A stretch of DNA of 64,000 nucleotides from Janthinobacterium lividum (GCF_023509035.1 NZ_CP075583.1:4774001-4838000), one strand, 5' to 3'. Counted from the stretch's first letter, positions 51,661 through 61,072 are shown. Notes: generated by a model not told the origin, from the letters alone. Numbers and translations are program-made.

Positions 51661-53764
51661 TTAAAAACGGTAATGGGCATGCAGGGTCACCTTGCGCTCG
51701 GCCCCCGGCGCCACCCACAGCTGGCTATAGGAGCTCGCATAGTAGCTGCGGTTGAACAGGTTTTCCACGTTCAACGCCAGGCGCAGTTTCGCAGTCGGCG
51801 AATACGACGCCAACAGTTTGGCCGTCGTGTAGGCCGGCAGCGTAAAGCTGCTGCTGACGGCGACGTCACCCAGGCGCTCGCCCACATATTGCACCCCGCC
51901 GCCCACGCTGGCCGTGCCCGTGGCCAGCGCAAATTGCTGCGTGGCCAGCAGGTTGGCGCTGTGGCGCGGCACGTTGGCGAAGCGGCTGCCCGTCACAATC
52001 GTATTGTCGCCGCGCGTGACGGTGGCGTTGGTGTAGGCGTAGGCGCCCGAGACACGCAGGCCGCGCGCCATTTCGCCCGACACGTCCAGTTCCAGGCCCC
52101 GGCTGCCCACCTCGCCCGCCGCGATGGCGAAGTCCGTGTTGGCGGGATTCGTCGTCAGCACATTGCTCTTGCGGATGTCGTACTCCAGCCACGGTGCCCG
52201 TCAGCTTGCCCGTTTCCAACTTGGCGCCCAGTTCATATGAGCGGCTGCGCTCCGCCGGAAACGCCTGGTTTGCGATGCTGATGCCGCTGTTGGGGCGGAA
52301 ACCCTTGGCCGCGCTCGCATACAGCGACCAAGCCTTCGACGGCTGGTACACGATGCCCGCACGGGGGCTGGTGGCCGACAGCGACTGGCGGTTGCTCACG
52401 TTCAGGCGGTTGTTCATCACATCCTGCGTGTACGTGTCGTGGCGCACGCCGACCAGCGCCTTCCATTGCGCGCCCAGGTCGACCTGGTCTTGCGCATACA
52501 GGCCGCGCGCCTGTTGTCCTTCCTGCGTGTCGATGGACAGGGCCAGCGGAGCGGCCTGGCCGCCGTACACGGGATTGACAATGTCGATGGCATAGGCGTT
52601 GGCGGCGGAGGGATTGCGGCGCAGCTGCACCCGGTGGTCGTCGAAGTGATAGGCGTCGACACCGGCCAGCACCTCGTGCGCCAGCGCGCCCGTCCTGAAC
52701 TTGCCCAGCACCTCTACACGCGCGGAGACATCGGTGGCGGAGAAATCGCGGTGGCGGCGCTGGCGGGTCAAGGTGCGGCCATCGGCCAGCAGCTTGTTCG
52801 CCTCGGTCGAATAGCCGCTCAATTCGCTGTCGCGGTAGGATGCGCCCGCCTGCACCGTCCAGTCGTCGGACAGTGCATGGTGGATAAATAACTGCTGCCC
52901 CAGCGACTTGACCGTCATGGGACCGTCGCCCGGTTCGCCCAGGAAGCGTGACACGGGCATGGCTCCCAGCTTGCCATTCACGGCCACCACGCCCCGGTCG
53001 AACGGCGCGCGCTGCCGCACCGCTTCGATTTCGTAGGACACGGTCGTGTGCTCGCCCACCAGCCAGAGGAAGGAGGGAGAAAACAGGCTGCGCTCGACAT
53101 GCAGCGTATCGCGGAAGCTGTGTCCTTCTTCATGCGCCGCGTTCAGGCGGTAGGCAAAGCTGTCGCTCAAGGGTCCCGTCAAGTCCAGCGCGGCGCGGCG
53201 CGTCTGGAAACTGCCCAAAGAAACATCGGCGCTGTATTCGGGCGCGAACTTCGGCTTTTTCGTGCTGATGTTCACCGTGCCGCCCGGCTCGCCACGGCCA
53301 TACAGGGCCGATGCGGGGCCTTTCAGCACTTCCACGTTCTGCGTGTTGCCGGCGTCGCGCATGCCGTTGTACCCCCGGCTGGAACTGAAACCGTTGACCA
53401 TGTAGTCGGAACCGAAATTCGGATCGCCCGTGAAGCCGCGCATGGCGTAACTGTCCCACAGGCCGCCCAGCGGGCTTTGTTTCGCGATGCCGCTGGCCAG
53501 GTCCAGCGCGCCGGCCAGGGTCGTCACGCCCGCGTCGCGCAGCAGGTCGCTGGTCAGCACGCGCACGCTTTGCGGCAAATCCATCAGCAAGGCATCCGTC
53601 TTGGTGGCGCCCGTGGCGGACAGGCTGCGGTAATGCTGGCGCTCGGCCTTGACGGTGACGACGTCCTGCGCATCGGGCTGGTCTGCGGCAGGATCGAAGG
53701 CGAGCGCCAGGGGGCTGGCGGCGGCAAGCAAAAGCGCCACGGGGCGGCGGTAAAACACGGACAT
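51661..53764 (-). pseudogene. TonB-dependent siderophore receptor, frameshifted
   Basis: Starts MSVFYRRPVALLLAAASPLALA (signal peptide). The plug domain has DALLMDLPQSVRVLTSDLLRDAG, VEVLKGPASALYGRGEPGGTVNISTKKP, then the beta-barrel repeats, and the C-terminus is VTLHAHYRF with the terminal Phe. After KLETGKLTGTVA the frame breaks near 52185. Removing one base of the CC at 52185-52186 restores EYDIRKSNVLTTNPANTDF, the expected family sequence. The repaired receptor would be about 700 aa. A Fur-like box lies upstream, so it should be iron regulated. The substrate is a ferric siderophore of unknown type. Confidence 0.87.
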
Positions 53765-53807
53765 GGGATTCCTGACAATGGACAATTCAATGCAATAGGC
53801 TTGCATT

Positions 53808-53828
53808 ATAATTGATAATCAATTCTCA
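53808..53828. promoter_or_regulatory. Fur-box-like site upstream of the TonB receptor
   Basis: The core ATTGATAATCAAT (53811-53823), flanked by ATAATTG and ATTCTCA, matches the GATAAT-like 6-1-6 array of Fur boxes. It sits 44-64 bp before the receptor start and partly overlaps the 3' end of the LysR gene. Iron repression is inferred. Confidence 0.7.
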
Positions 53829-54730
53829 TTAAAGCCCTCATGAAAAATCTGCACCAGAAAATCCACGAACACTTGCACCTTGGCCGCGCGCAGCTGGCGC
53901 GGATGGAACAACGCCCACAAGTCCGGTCCCCGCGTGCGGAACGGCGGCAACAGGGGTACCAGGCTGCCATCGCGCAAGGGCTGCAACACGGAGACGGACA
54001 GCGCCTGCACGATGCCGCATCCCGCCTGGGCGGCGGCGATCATCGATTCGATATGATCGAAGGCCAGGGCAGCGGGCGGCGTGTGCGCATAGGCTACGCC
54101 GCTAGCCGCGTCCTGAAACAGCCAGGGCCGCACCAGGCGCGATTTCGGGTACAGGAAATGCAGGCAGGAAAATTGTTCCAGTTCCTGCGGGGTCTGCGGC
54201 ATGCCATGCCGGGCGACAAAGGCGGGCGAGGCGCAGCACAGGTAATCCATGCCCAGCAGGCTGCGCGCCACCAGCGATGAATCCTGCGGTTCGCCGATGC
54301 GCAGCATCACGTCGATGCCCTCTTCCACCATGTCGACCAGGCGGTCGCTGACGGTCAGGCGCAGGGAAATGTCGGGATAGGCGGCGATGAAGCGGGGCAA
54401 GGCGGGCGCCACCAGGTTGCGGCTGATGCTGCTGGGCATATCCACGCGCAAGCTGCCCGATGGCCGCGCGGCCGCCTGCAGCAGACTAGCCTCCAGCGCC
54501 GCCATATCGGCCAGCACCTGGCGCGCCTGCGCATGGCACTGCTGGCCTTCAGCCGTGAGCGACATGCTGCGCGTGGTGCGCTGCAAGAGGCGCACGCCGA
54601 AATGCTTTTCCAGCGCCGCCACCTGATTCGTCACGGACGAGGTCGAGATGCCCAGGCGCTGTGCCGCCTTGCTGAAACCGCCCGCCTCGACCACGGCGCA
54701 AAACACCTTCATTGCTTCCAGCCTGTCCAT
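53819..54730 (-). CDS. LysR-family regulator (divergent to the quinone oxidoreductase)
   Basis: A 303-aa LysR regulator. The HTH is at residues ~1-60 (MDRLEAMKVFCAVVEAGGFSKAAQRLGISTSSVTNQVAALEKHFGVRLLQRTTRSMSLT) and the effector domain follows (SGSLRVDMPSSISRNLVAPALPRFIAAYPDISLRLTVSD). ATG 54730 is chosen since AAGGAAACAGGC precedes it and MDRLEAM is a typical LysR start; the frame runs upstream another 31 codons. It is divergent from the oxidoreductase gene, an arrangement where the LysR protein usually controls that neighbour. Its 3' end reaches into the Fur-like region. Confidence 0.9.
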   Translation of the reverse strand: MDRLEAMKVFCAVVEAGGFSKAAQRLGISTSSVTNQVAALEKHFGVRLLQRTTRSMSLTAEGQQCHAQARQVLADMAALEASLLQAAARPSGSLRVDMPSSISRNLVAPALPRFIAAYPDISLRLTVSDRLVDMVEEGIDVMLRIGEPQDSSLVARSLLGMDYLCCASPAFVARHGMPQTPQELEQFSCLHFLYPKSRLVRPWLFQDAASGVAYAHTPPAALAFDHIESMIAAAQAGCGIVQALSVSVLQPLRDGSLVPLLPPFRTRGPDLWALFHPRQLRAAKVQVFVDFLVQIFHEGFNEN

Positions 54731-54858
54731 GCCTGTTTCCTTATTGACTCCTTGATGCAGGCGATTATCCACGATACTGAAATAGTGCATCGGGCCGCGC
54801 CCCGTTTTTCTTTGTGTCGTCACCGCCTAGACTGGGGCATCAACCACAGGAGAACCCC

Positions 54859-55846
54859 ATGCAAGCCCTCGTCCTCACCAGCTTTGCCGCCCCCATGACC
54901 ATAGCAAACCTGCCCTTGCCGCAGCCCGGCCCCGGCCAAGTCCTCGTGCGCATCGCCGCCAGCGGCGTCAATCCGCTCGACACGAAAATCGCCGCCGGCA
55001 CCGCCCCGCACGCCCGACCCCGCCTGCCGGCCATCCTCGGCATCGACGTGGCAGGTACGGTGGCGGCCGTCGGCGAGGGCGTGACGACTTTTCACATCGG
55101 CGCAACAGTCTATGGCATGGCGGGCGGCATCGGCGGCATCCAGGGCTCGCTGGCCGAATACGGCGTCTTCGACGCTGCCCTGCTGGCGCCCGTGCCACCA
55201 GCGCTGAGCATGCGCGAAGCGGCCGCCCTGCCCCTCGTCTTCATCACGGCCTGGGAAGGGCTGGTCGACCGCGCCCATGTGAAGGCGGGCGACACCGTGC
55301 TCGTGCATGGCGGCGCGGGCGGCGTGGGCCACATGGCCGTGCAGCTGGCAGCAAGCTTGGGCGCGACCGTCTTCGCCACGGGCAGCGCCACCAGCCGCGC
55401 TGCCATCGAGGCGCTGGGCGCGCGCTTCATCGATTACCACACCAGCACGGTGGATGACTACGTGGCCGAACACACGGGCGGCGCCGGCTTCGACATCGTC
55501 TACGATACGGTGGGCGGCGCCACCCCTGGACGCCAGCTTCCAGGCGGCAAAGATCTATGGCGGCCATGTCGTCAGCTGCCTGGGCTGGGGCACGTACGCC
55601 CTGAGCCCGCTGACGGCGCGCGCGGCCAGCTATTCGGGCGTGTTCACCCTGCTGCCCCTGTTGAGCGGCACGGACCACGCGCGCCATGGCGCCATCTTGC
55701 GCGAAGCCAACAAGCTGATCGAGGCTGGCAAGCTGCACGTACGCCTCGATGCGCGCCGCTTTACCTTGCGCACGGCACACGACGCGCATGCGGCGCAAAT
55801 CGATGGCAGCGCGCGCGGCAAGCTGGTAGTGGATGTGGCCGGTTGA
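54859..55846 (+). pseudogene. Zinc-type alcohol dehydrogenase-like quinone oxidoreductase, frameshifted
   Basis: An MDR-superfamily NADPH quinone oxidoreductase. The N-terminal GroES-like domain is GPGQVLVRIAASGVNPLDTKI, and the nucleotide-binding domain is DTVLVHGGAGGVGHMAVQLAASLGATVFATGS. The frame breaks after YDTVGGAT at CCCC (55523-55526). Removing one C restores LDASFQAAKIYGGHVVSCLGWGTYALSPL and the end GKLVVDVAG. The repaired length of about 328 aa is normal. AGGAGAACCCC precedes the ATG. It probably detoxifies reactive quinones or enals under control of the divergent LysR protein. Sequencing error cannot be excluded. Confidence 0.86.
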
Positions 55847-55919
55847 ACGCCGGCTTGTTACTTGCAGGCGGAAGCGCTAATATGCAAGAATAAACTTGCA
55901 TATTAGAATGAGGTCGGGC

Positions 55920-56243
55920 ATGCGTGAAAGACTGGAAAAACTGCTGGCGCAGGGACGCGACAGCGCCCTGCTGCGCTTTGGACTGGGAGATGCCTGCCTG
56001 AAAGACAATGACGCAGGGCAAGCCGTCCTGCACCTGACGCAGGCGACGCGACAGCAAGCGAGCTATTCCGCCGCCTGGAAACTGCTGGGCAAGGCCTTGC
56101 ACCAGCTGGACCGGCTGGACGAAGCGCAGGCCGCCTGGACGACGGGCGTGACTGTGGCCCAAGAGCAAGGCGACCTGCAAGCCGTCAAGGAAATGACGGT
56201 GTTCCTGAAACGCCTGCAAAAACAGCAGCAGGCGGCAGAGTAA
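55920..56243 (+). CDS. Small TPR-repeat protein
   Basis: A 107-aa soluble protein with two or three TPR-like helical hairpins (LLRFGLGDACLKDNDAGQAVLHLTQATRQQ, YSAAWKLLGKALHQLDRLDEAQAAWTTGVTVAQEQG, QAVKEMTVFLKRLQKQQQ). ATG 55920 is chosen because GAGGTCGGGC lies just before it; two further in-frame ATGs lie upstream. It is convergent with the metallo-beta-lactamase gene, which ends 6 bp away. A scaffold role is likely; no partner known. Confidence 0.75.
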   Translation: MRERLEKLLAQGRDSALLRFGLGDACLKDNDAGQAVLHLTQATRQQASYSAAWKLLGKALHQLDRLDEAQAAWTTGVTVAQEQGDLQAVKEMTVFLKRLQKQQQAAE

Positions 56244-56249
56244 AACGGC

Positions 56250-57211
56250 TTAATGCGCGTGCGCGGCGCCTTTGGCTTCGGCTGGTAACGCAACGCCCCG
56301 TTCTTTCGCCACCCGCTTGGCCAGCAAGCCCCCGCTTCGGCCGCATAGGCGCGACAGGCGTTGGCGTCGATCAGGGGATTGTCCGTGCCGCTGCGCTTGG
56401 CCGCCTTGCCCAGCACGTCCGCCGTGCCCGGATGCACGGGGATGATGATGTCGCATGGCAAGGCCGCCACCTTGGCGATGCTCGCTTCGAACGAGGCCGA
56501 AATATCGGGCGTCTTGCCCTTGCCCGCGCCTTTGCCCGTGTAGGTAAAATCGCCGCTGGCATATGGGTTCAGGCTATCCGCATACACCACGTCCAGGCAG
56601 CGCTGGCCTTCGCATGAGGTCCACGTCCACGTCGTGCCGCCGGGCGTGTGGCCCGGTGTCATGTGGGCCGTCAAGGTCACAGGGCCCACCTTGACGGTGT
56701 CGCCCTCGCCCACCACCTTGACCTTGGCGACTTTCGCGACGTGCACGACGGGGTCGGCCTGGTACTGCGGATCATCCTTGCCATTGGTGCCGCTTTGCAG
56801 CCCCAGGGCGCCCGAGGCGCTGGCCATCACGGTGGCGCCGCTGGCCCGCTGCAGCGCGGCAATGCCGCCCGCATGATCCCAATGGGCATGCGAATTGAGG
56901 ATGTATTTCACATCTTCGATGCGAAAGCCCAGCGCCTTGATGCTGGCGATGATCAGGGGCGCCGATTGCGGCAACGCGCCGTCGAGCAGGATATGGCCCT
57001 GCGGACTCGTCACCAGCACGGCGGACAAGCCGGCCGTGCCCACATACCAGGTATTGCCATACACATTGAACGGCTTGACGGGCGCGTTCCATTCCTTGCA
57101 ACTATCGCAATCGACAGGTTTATCCTGCATCGGTGCCGGCGTTTTTGCCTGCACCGTGCCTGCTGCCATGGTCGCAACCGTAGCCAGCATCAACTTCGCC
57201 AATAGTGTCAT
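56250..57211 (-). pseudogene. Subclass B3 metallo-beta-lactamase, frameshifted near its C-terminus
   Basis: A periplasmic zinc hydrolase that opens beta-lactam rings. The signal peptide LAKLMLATVATMAAGTVQA precedes KTPAP. B3 zinc ligands are all visible: HAHWDH (H108, H110, D112, H113), H188 in MTPGHTPGGT and H260 in IIPVHPGTADVL. It resembles the THIN-B group. After NACRAYAAEAG the frame breaks at five C (56329-56333, plus strand). Adding one restores GLLAKRVAKERGVALP and a stop at 56250; as read, the frame runs on into a foreign 88-residue tail. ATG 57211 follows GGAG by 6 bp. It is the third gene of the bla-like operon. The enzyme core is complete, so it may still be active. Confidence 0.86.
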
Positions 57212-57266
57212 CTTCATCTCCAGAGTGTAAAAAGAAGGGCGCCCGCACTGGCGCGCCCGGGGGGTA

Positions 57267-59024
57267 TCAATGCATGCGGCCTGGGCTCCCGGCCAGGGTG
57301 TCGCGGATGTGTCCGGCGTCGAGCGAACGCCGCTGCGCGCCATCGGCGTCCAGCAGGACCACGGTGACGTGCTTGCCGCCGCTGCGCATGCGCATGGTCA
57401 GACAGCTGCCCGCCTCATTGCTGCTGCCCGTCTTGGACAGCAGAATGTCCCAGCCCTTGCCGCCCACCAGCGGATTGGTGTTATGCAAGGTGCGCGTCTT
57501 GCCATTGACGGCCACGCTGGCCTGCGGGTGGCTGGTGATGCGGGCAATGTCCGGATAGCGCGCGGCCGCCGCGACGATCTTCGCCACCTCGTTTGCCGTG
57601 GACGTATTCGCCGGCGAACTGCCGACGGGCTCCGTCAGGGTGGTGCGCACCAGGCCCAGCTGACGGATCTTCGCCTGCAGCGCTTGCGCAAAGGCCGCGT
57701 TGCCGCCAGGATAGGTGCGCGCCAGCGCGGCGGCGGCGCGGTTTTCGGACGGCAGCAACGCCAGTTGCAACAGCGCGCCGCGCGACACGGCCACGCCGTC
57801 GGCCAGCAGGCTGTGGCGCTGCAGCGACGAATCGCCATCGGCGAGCACGATGCGCAGCTGTTCATCGGGGGCTAGCCCTGCGTCCAGCACTACCATGGCC
57901 GTCATCAGCTTGGTAATCGAGGCGATCGGCACGACGGCGTCCGCGTCTTTCGCCATCAATACCTTGCCGCTGGCGTCATCGAAGACCAGCATGTGTTTCG
58001 CGCTGACGGGCAAGGCCACCATGCCGGCAGCCGCCTCGGCCAGGGTCGTCCCGTTGACCACAGGCTTGCCCTGCGTCTGCAGCAACAAGGTGGCGCAGGC
58101 CAGCAGCAAGGCGGGCACGGCCAGTTTCCAGCCGGCCGTATCAAGGCCGGGCGCCATCAGGCGTTCTATGCGAGTCAGCAACGCCCCGCCCCGTGCCGAC
58201 ATCAGCAGGCCGGAATGATGCGGCGCAGCCGTGTGCAGGGACAGCGCATGCAGCGCCGTGGCCAGCTGCTGCGGATCGTGCAGGGCCTGTGCAGCCAGGG
58301 CATCGGCCACCTGTTCGCGCTCGGCCCGCATGCGCGCCGACAGCCACCAGACGACGGGATGGAAGAACAGCAGCGCCTCGGCCACGCTTTGCAGTAGATT
58401 GACCAGGTAATCCCAGCGCCGCACGTGCGCCAGTTCATGCGCCAGCAGCGCTTCGAGCAAGGCGACCGGCATGCCACTCAGCAAGGCGGCCGGCAACAGG
58501 ATGACGGGGCGCCAGAAGCCCACGGTGACAGGGCTGGCCAGTCCCGCATGCAGCTTCAGCGGCGGCCGCCGGCGCAAGCCCATGCGCAGCGCCAGCGCAT
58601 CGAGGCGCGCCTGCCAGATGGCCGGCGCGGCCACGGCCTGGCGGCGCAGCTTGCCCACCCATGCCAGGCCCAGGCACAGGCGCAAGCTCATCAGGCCAAC
58701 GCCGGCGCTCCAGGCCAGCACCAGGGCCGGCATCCACGCTTGCAGCGCGGCGCGCCAGGCGGGCGGCGCGGCCATCGGCAACTGGGCCGGCGATGTGCCA
58801 GACAGGAGAGTGAGCAGATGAAGCGAGGGAATACACAGGCACAGCAGCAGTGCCAGCGCGCAAACGCCATAGCGCCAGCGCGCGCTGGCGTGGCGCAGCA
58901 GCCACAGCAGGACAGCGGAGACGGCGCCGACGATCAAGCCCTGCCAGACAAAATACAGCAAGACCCAGCCCAGCGCCGGGACAACGTTGCCCAACTCTAT
59001 GCCCAAGCGCATGTCCAGGTTCAT
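57267..59024 (-). CDS. BlaR1-like M56 protease fused to an S11 D,D-peptidase (penicillin-binding) domain
   Basis: A 585-aa membrane protein. Residues ~15-315 are a BlaR1/MecR1-type M56 protease with hydrophobic segments near 18-42, 53-75, 97-121 and 301-316 and the zinc motif HELAH at 196-200, placing the C-terminal part outside. Residues ~335-585 are an S11/DacA-PBP7-type domain with all three active-site motifs: S369-I-T-K372, S426-E-N428 and K531-T-G533. Classical BlaR1 carries a class-D-like sensor instead. This protein probably senses beta-lactams or peptidoglycan through the S11 serine and cleaves the BlaI-type repressor. It overlaps that gene by 4 bp (ATGA) and precedes the metallo-beta-lactamase by 55 bp. 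Confidence 0.88.
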   Translation of the reverse strand: MNLDMRLGIELGNVVPALGWVLLYFVWQGLIVGAVSAVLLWLLRHASARWRYGVCALALLLCLCIPSLHLLTLLSGTSPAQLPMAAPPAWRAALQAWMPALVLAWSAGVGLMSLRLCLGLAWVGKLRRQAVAAPAIWQARLDALALRMGLRRRPPLKLHAGLASPVTVGFWRPVILLPAALLSGMPVALLEALLAHELAHVRRWDYLVNLLQSVAEALLFFHPVVWWLSARMRAEREQVADALAAQALHDPQQLATALHALSLHTAAPHHSGLLMSARGGALLTRIERLMAPGLDTAGWKLAVPALLLACATLLLQTQGKPVVNGTTLAEAAAGMVALPVSAKHMLVFDDASGKVLMAKDADAVVPIASITKLMTAMVVLDAGLAPDEQLRIVLADGDSSLQRHSLLADGVAVSRGALLQLALLPSENRAAAALARTYPGGNAAFAQALQAKIRQLGLVRTTLTEPVGSSPANTSTANEVAKIVAAAARYPDIARITSHPQASVAVNGKTRTLHNTNPLVGGKGWDILLSKTGSSNEAGSCLTMRMRSGGKHVTVVLLDADGAQRRSLDAGHIRDTLAGSPGRMH

Positions 59025-59413
59025 GGTGCGTTGCCGTCCTTGCTGCGCAGGATTTTTTCAATTTCCAGGCGTTCCGCATCGCTCACGTGCTCGCGCAACG
59101 CCGTCAGCACCAGCGCCTTGCCGGAACCGGAAAACACCTTGCCGATCAAGTCCTTGAGCAAACTTGTTTGCAGCTTTTCCTGCGCTTCAACGGCTGCATA
59201 CAATTGCGGCCGCTGGCTTTCATCGCGGCTCAGCAAACCCTTGCCATGCATCAGTTGCAACTGGCGCAGCACGGTCGCGTAGCTGGCGTCGGCACGCTCT
59301 GCGGCCAGGGCGTCATACACGGCGCGGGCGTCGGACGGACCGCGCTGCCACAGGATGCGCAACAGGTCCAGTTCGGCGGCCGTGGGATGGGGAGTGGAGA
59401 TATTTTTTAACAT
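59021..59413 (-). CDS. BlaI/MecI-family repressor
   Basis: A 130-aa BlaI/MecI/CopY protein: winged-helix N-terminus (AAELDLLRILWQRGPSDARAVYDALAAERADASYATVLRQLQLMHGKGLLSRDESQRPQLY) and a short C-terminal dimerisation helix. Classical BlaI is cut between Asn101 and Phe102; here the comparable region has Val93-Phe94, so the cut site may differ. No good ribosome site precedes ATG 59413. The predicted promoter would start transcription at or next to the ATG, so the message may be leaderless. Two inverted repeats overlap the promoter, giving probable autoregulation with the downstream sensor and lactamase. Confidence 0.9.
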   Translation of the reverse strand: MLKNISTPHPTAAELDLLRILWQRGPSDARAVYDALAAERADASYATVLRQLQLMHGKGLLSRDESQRPQLYAAVEAQEKLQTSLLKDLIGKVFSGSGKALVLTALREHVSDAERLEIEKILRSKDGNAP

Positions 59414-59417
59414 GCCG

Positions 59418-59464
59418 CTAGAATACCCATTCTAGAACCCTGTGTCTAGAACTTTTTTTCTAGA
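59418..59464 (-). promoter_or_regulatory. Promoter of the bla-like operon with two BlaI-type operators
   Basis: Operator 1 (59418-59435) has arms CTAGAAT and ATTCTAG around ACCC. Operator 2 (59445-59464) has arms TCTAGAA and TTCTAGA around six bases. On the minus strand -35 TAGACA (59443-59448) and -10 TATTCT (59420-59425) are 17 bp apart. Operator 2 covers the -35 and operator 1 the -10, as expected for tight repression. A lone half-site CTAGAATTC lies at 59478-59486. Confidence 0.75.
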
Positions 59465-59477
59465 TTGCCAGGCAAGA

Positions 59478-60998
59478 CTAGAATTCGCGCAAGCGGTCGA
59501 ACAAGTCCAGCAAGGCCGCCTCATCAACAAGCGCGGCGCCTTGCCCGTCCAGCTGCCCACGCAACTGTGTCAGCAGTTCCGCCAGCACCGTGTAGATTTC
59601 CTCGCGCTCGACCGTCTCGATGATGCTCGCACGCCGCTCGATCTTGTTGAATTCGTCCACATAGGCGGTGACCATTGCCTCCAGCGTGGCGGCGGCGGCC
59701 GTCGCCTCCATGGCGGCATCGATGTTGCGCGTCACGGCCAGCATTTTCTTGTAGGCCTGCGCCGCCTTTTTCGCATACGCGGGGGAAATATGCTCGCGGC
59801 CGTCCCAGTCGCGGAACGGGTTGAGCAGGTTTTCAGCCAGCCATTCCGGCTTGCGCGCCTTGGTCACCGACAAGTCCAGTCCCTGCGCCGCCGCTTTCTT
59901 GTAGCCGGCCTTGATGGCCTTGGCGGCATCGGCGGGCAAGCTGGTCAGCCACAGGGCCGACAGCATCGGCAATTGCGTGGCCGATGGAAAGTCCTCCGCC
60001 GTGAAACCGAACAGATCATAGGCGCTGAACATCCGCAGCTGGGTCAGCTGCGCAAGGCTGGCCATATGCGACGCCAGCCCCGGCTTGCCCCAGATGCGCA
60101 AGGCCCTCAGGTGGGGAAAGCGCCCGGCCACTTGCGCCAGATCGACTTCTTTCATGCTCACCAGCGACAGGCCGCCCAGCTGGTCGAGACCGTGGAACGG
60201 CGGCAGCGTATGCGTACACTGGAGTGTCAGATGGCGGCCATCCGCGCCATCCTCGATGCGCAGCGCCGGCGATGGCGCGCTGCGCAGCGCGAGAAGGCTC
60301 AAGCCTTCGTTCAAGACCAGGCTGCTGACCCCATCGGGCTGCAGGATCAGGCGGCTCAAGCCGCTGCCGCTGAAATCGAGCGCATGCACGGTCGATGATT
60401 GCCAGTGCAGCTCATTGATGAAGGGATTGCCCTGAATAAACTCCATCAATCCCTGCGTGCCGTGGCTGGTCTCGATGGACATCAAACAAGGCAGTTGTTC
60501 CAGCTCGGACAGGTCGTCCAGCGCCTGCAAGACGCTGTCATTGATTTTCGTAGCATCCTGCCGGAAGACCTGGCCGCCGAGCGTCACTTCACGCTCGTCC
60601 GACGCGGCCTTGAACTGCTGGCGCCGCACCGGATCGATGCGCTCCCAGTTCCGCTGGCGCAGCACGCTGTCGCCCACGTTCCAGCCGCTGCGGTAGCTGT
60701 TGACTTCCACATCCACCAGCGGCGCGATATTGCCAACCAGGGTATGTCCAGGCGGTATATTCGCCGTGGCATAGCAGTGATCGTGGCGATTGTTCCAGAA
60801 GAAATAATCGCACAGCAGCGGCCGCATGGCTTGCACGGCCGCCGCATCGGGCAAGGCGTCACCGGTCCAGTCCAGCTCCAGCACGGCAGCTACCGGCCTG
60901 GACGATGAAACATCCTTGATGCGAGTGATCTGGCAAGCCACATACTGCTGCAGCTCGGACGAAAACACGCTGTAAACATCGCCAACATTCGGTAGCAC
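59478..60998 (-). CDS. Uncharacterised protein with Imm26-like start and leucine-rich-like middle
   Basis: A 506-aa soluble protein with no signal peptide. The start MLPNVGDVYSVFSSELQQYVACQITRI recalls Imm26-type immunity folds by eye. Residues ~200-350 show irregular leucine-rich stretches (FHGLDQLGGLSLVSMKEVDLAQVAGRFPHLRALRIWGKPGLASHMASLAQLTQLRMFSAYDL). The C-terminus is helical and charged. I recall similar proteins in enterobacteria labelled gliding motility protein without evidence. It stops just upstream of the bla-like promoter on the same strand. Function unknown. Confidence 0.7.
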   Translation of the reverse strand: MLPNVGDVYSVFSSELQQYVACQITRIKDVSSSRPVAAVLELDWTGDALPDAAAVQAMRPLLCDYFFWNNRHDHCYATANIPPGHTLVGNIAPLVDVEVNSYRSGWNVGDSVLRQRNWERIDPVRRQQFKAASDEREVTLGGQVFRQDATKINDSVLQALDDLSELEQLPCLMSIETSHGTQGLMEFIQGNPFINELHWQSSTVHALDFSGSGLSRLILQPDGVSSLVLNEGLSLLALRSAPSPALRIEDGADGRHLTLQCTHTLPPFHGLDQLGGLSLVSMKEVDLAQVAGRFPHLRALRIWGKPGLASHMASLAQLTQLRMFSAYDLFGFTAEDFPSATQLPMLSALWLTSLPADAAKAIKAGYKKAAAQGLDLSVTKARKPEWLAENLLNPFRDWDGREHISPAYAKKAAQAYKKMLAVTRNIDAAMEATAAAATLEAMVTAYVDEFNKIERRASIIETVEREEIYTVLAELLTQLRGQLDGQGAALVDEAALLDLFDRLREF

Positions 60999-61072
60999 GC
61001 AACTTCCTTTTCAGAACACCTGACGGTCGAATGTTGAAAGATAGCAAAAATGATAGCGCAGTGTCGTCCTGT

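Noticed and set aside
57212..57266. BlaI-type operator directly before the metallo-beta-lactamase gene
   Set aside because: No TCTAG-type half-site is present in this gap; the gene is more likely transcribed from the upstream promoter.
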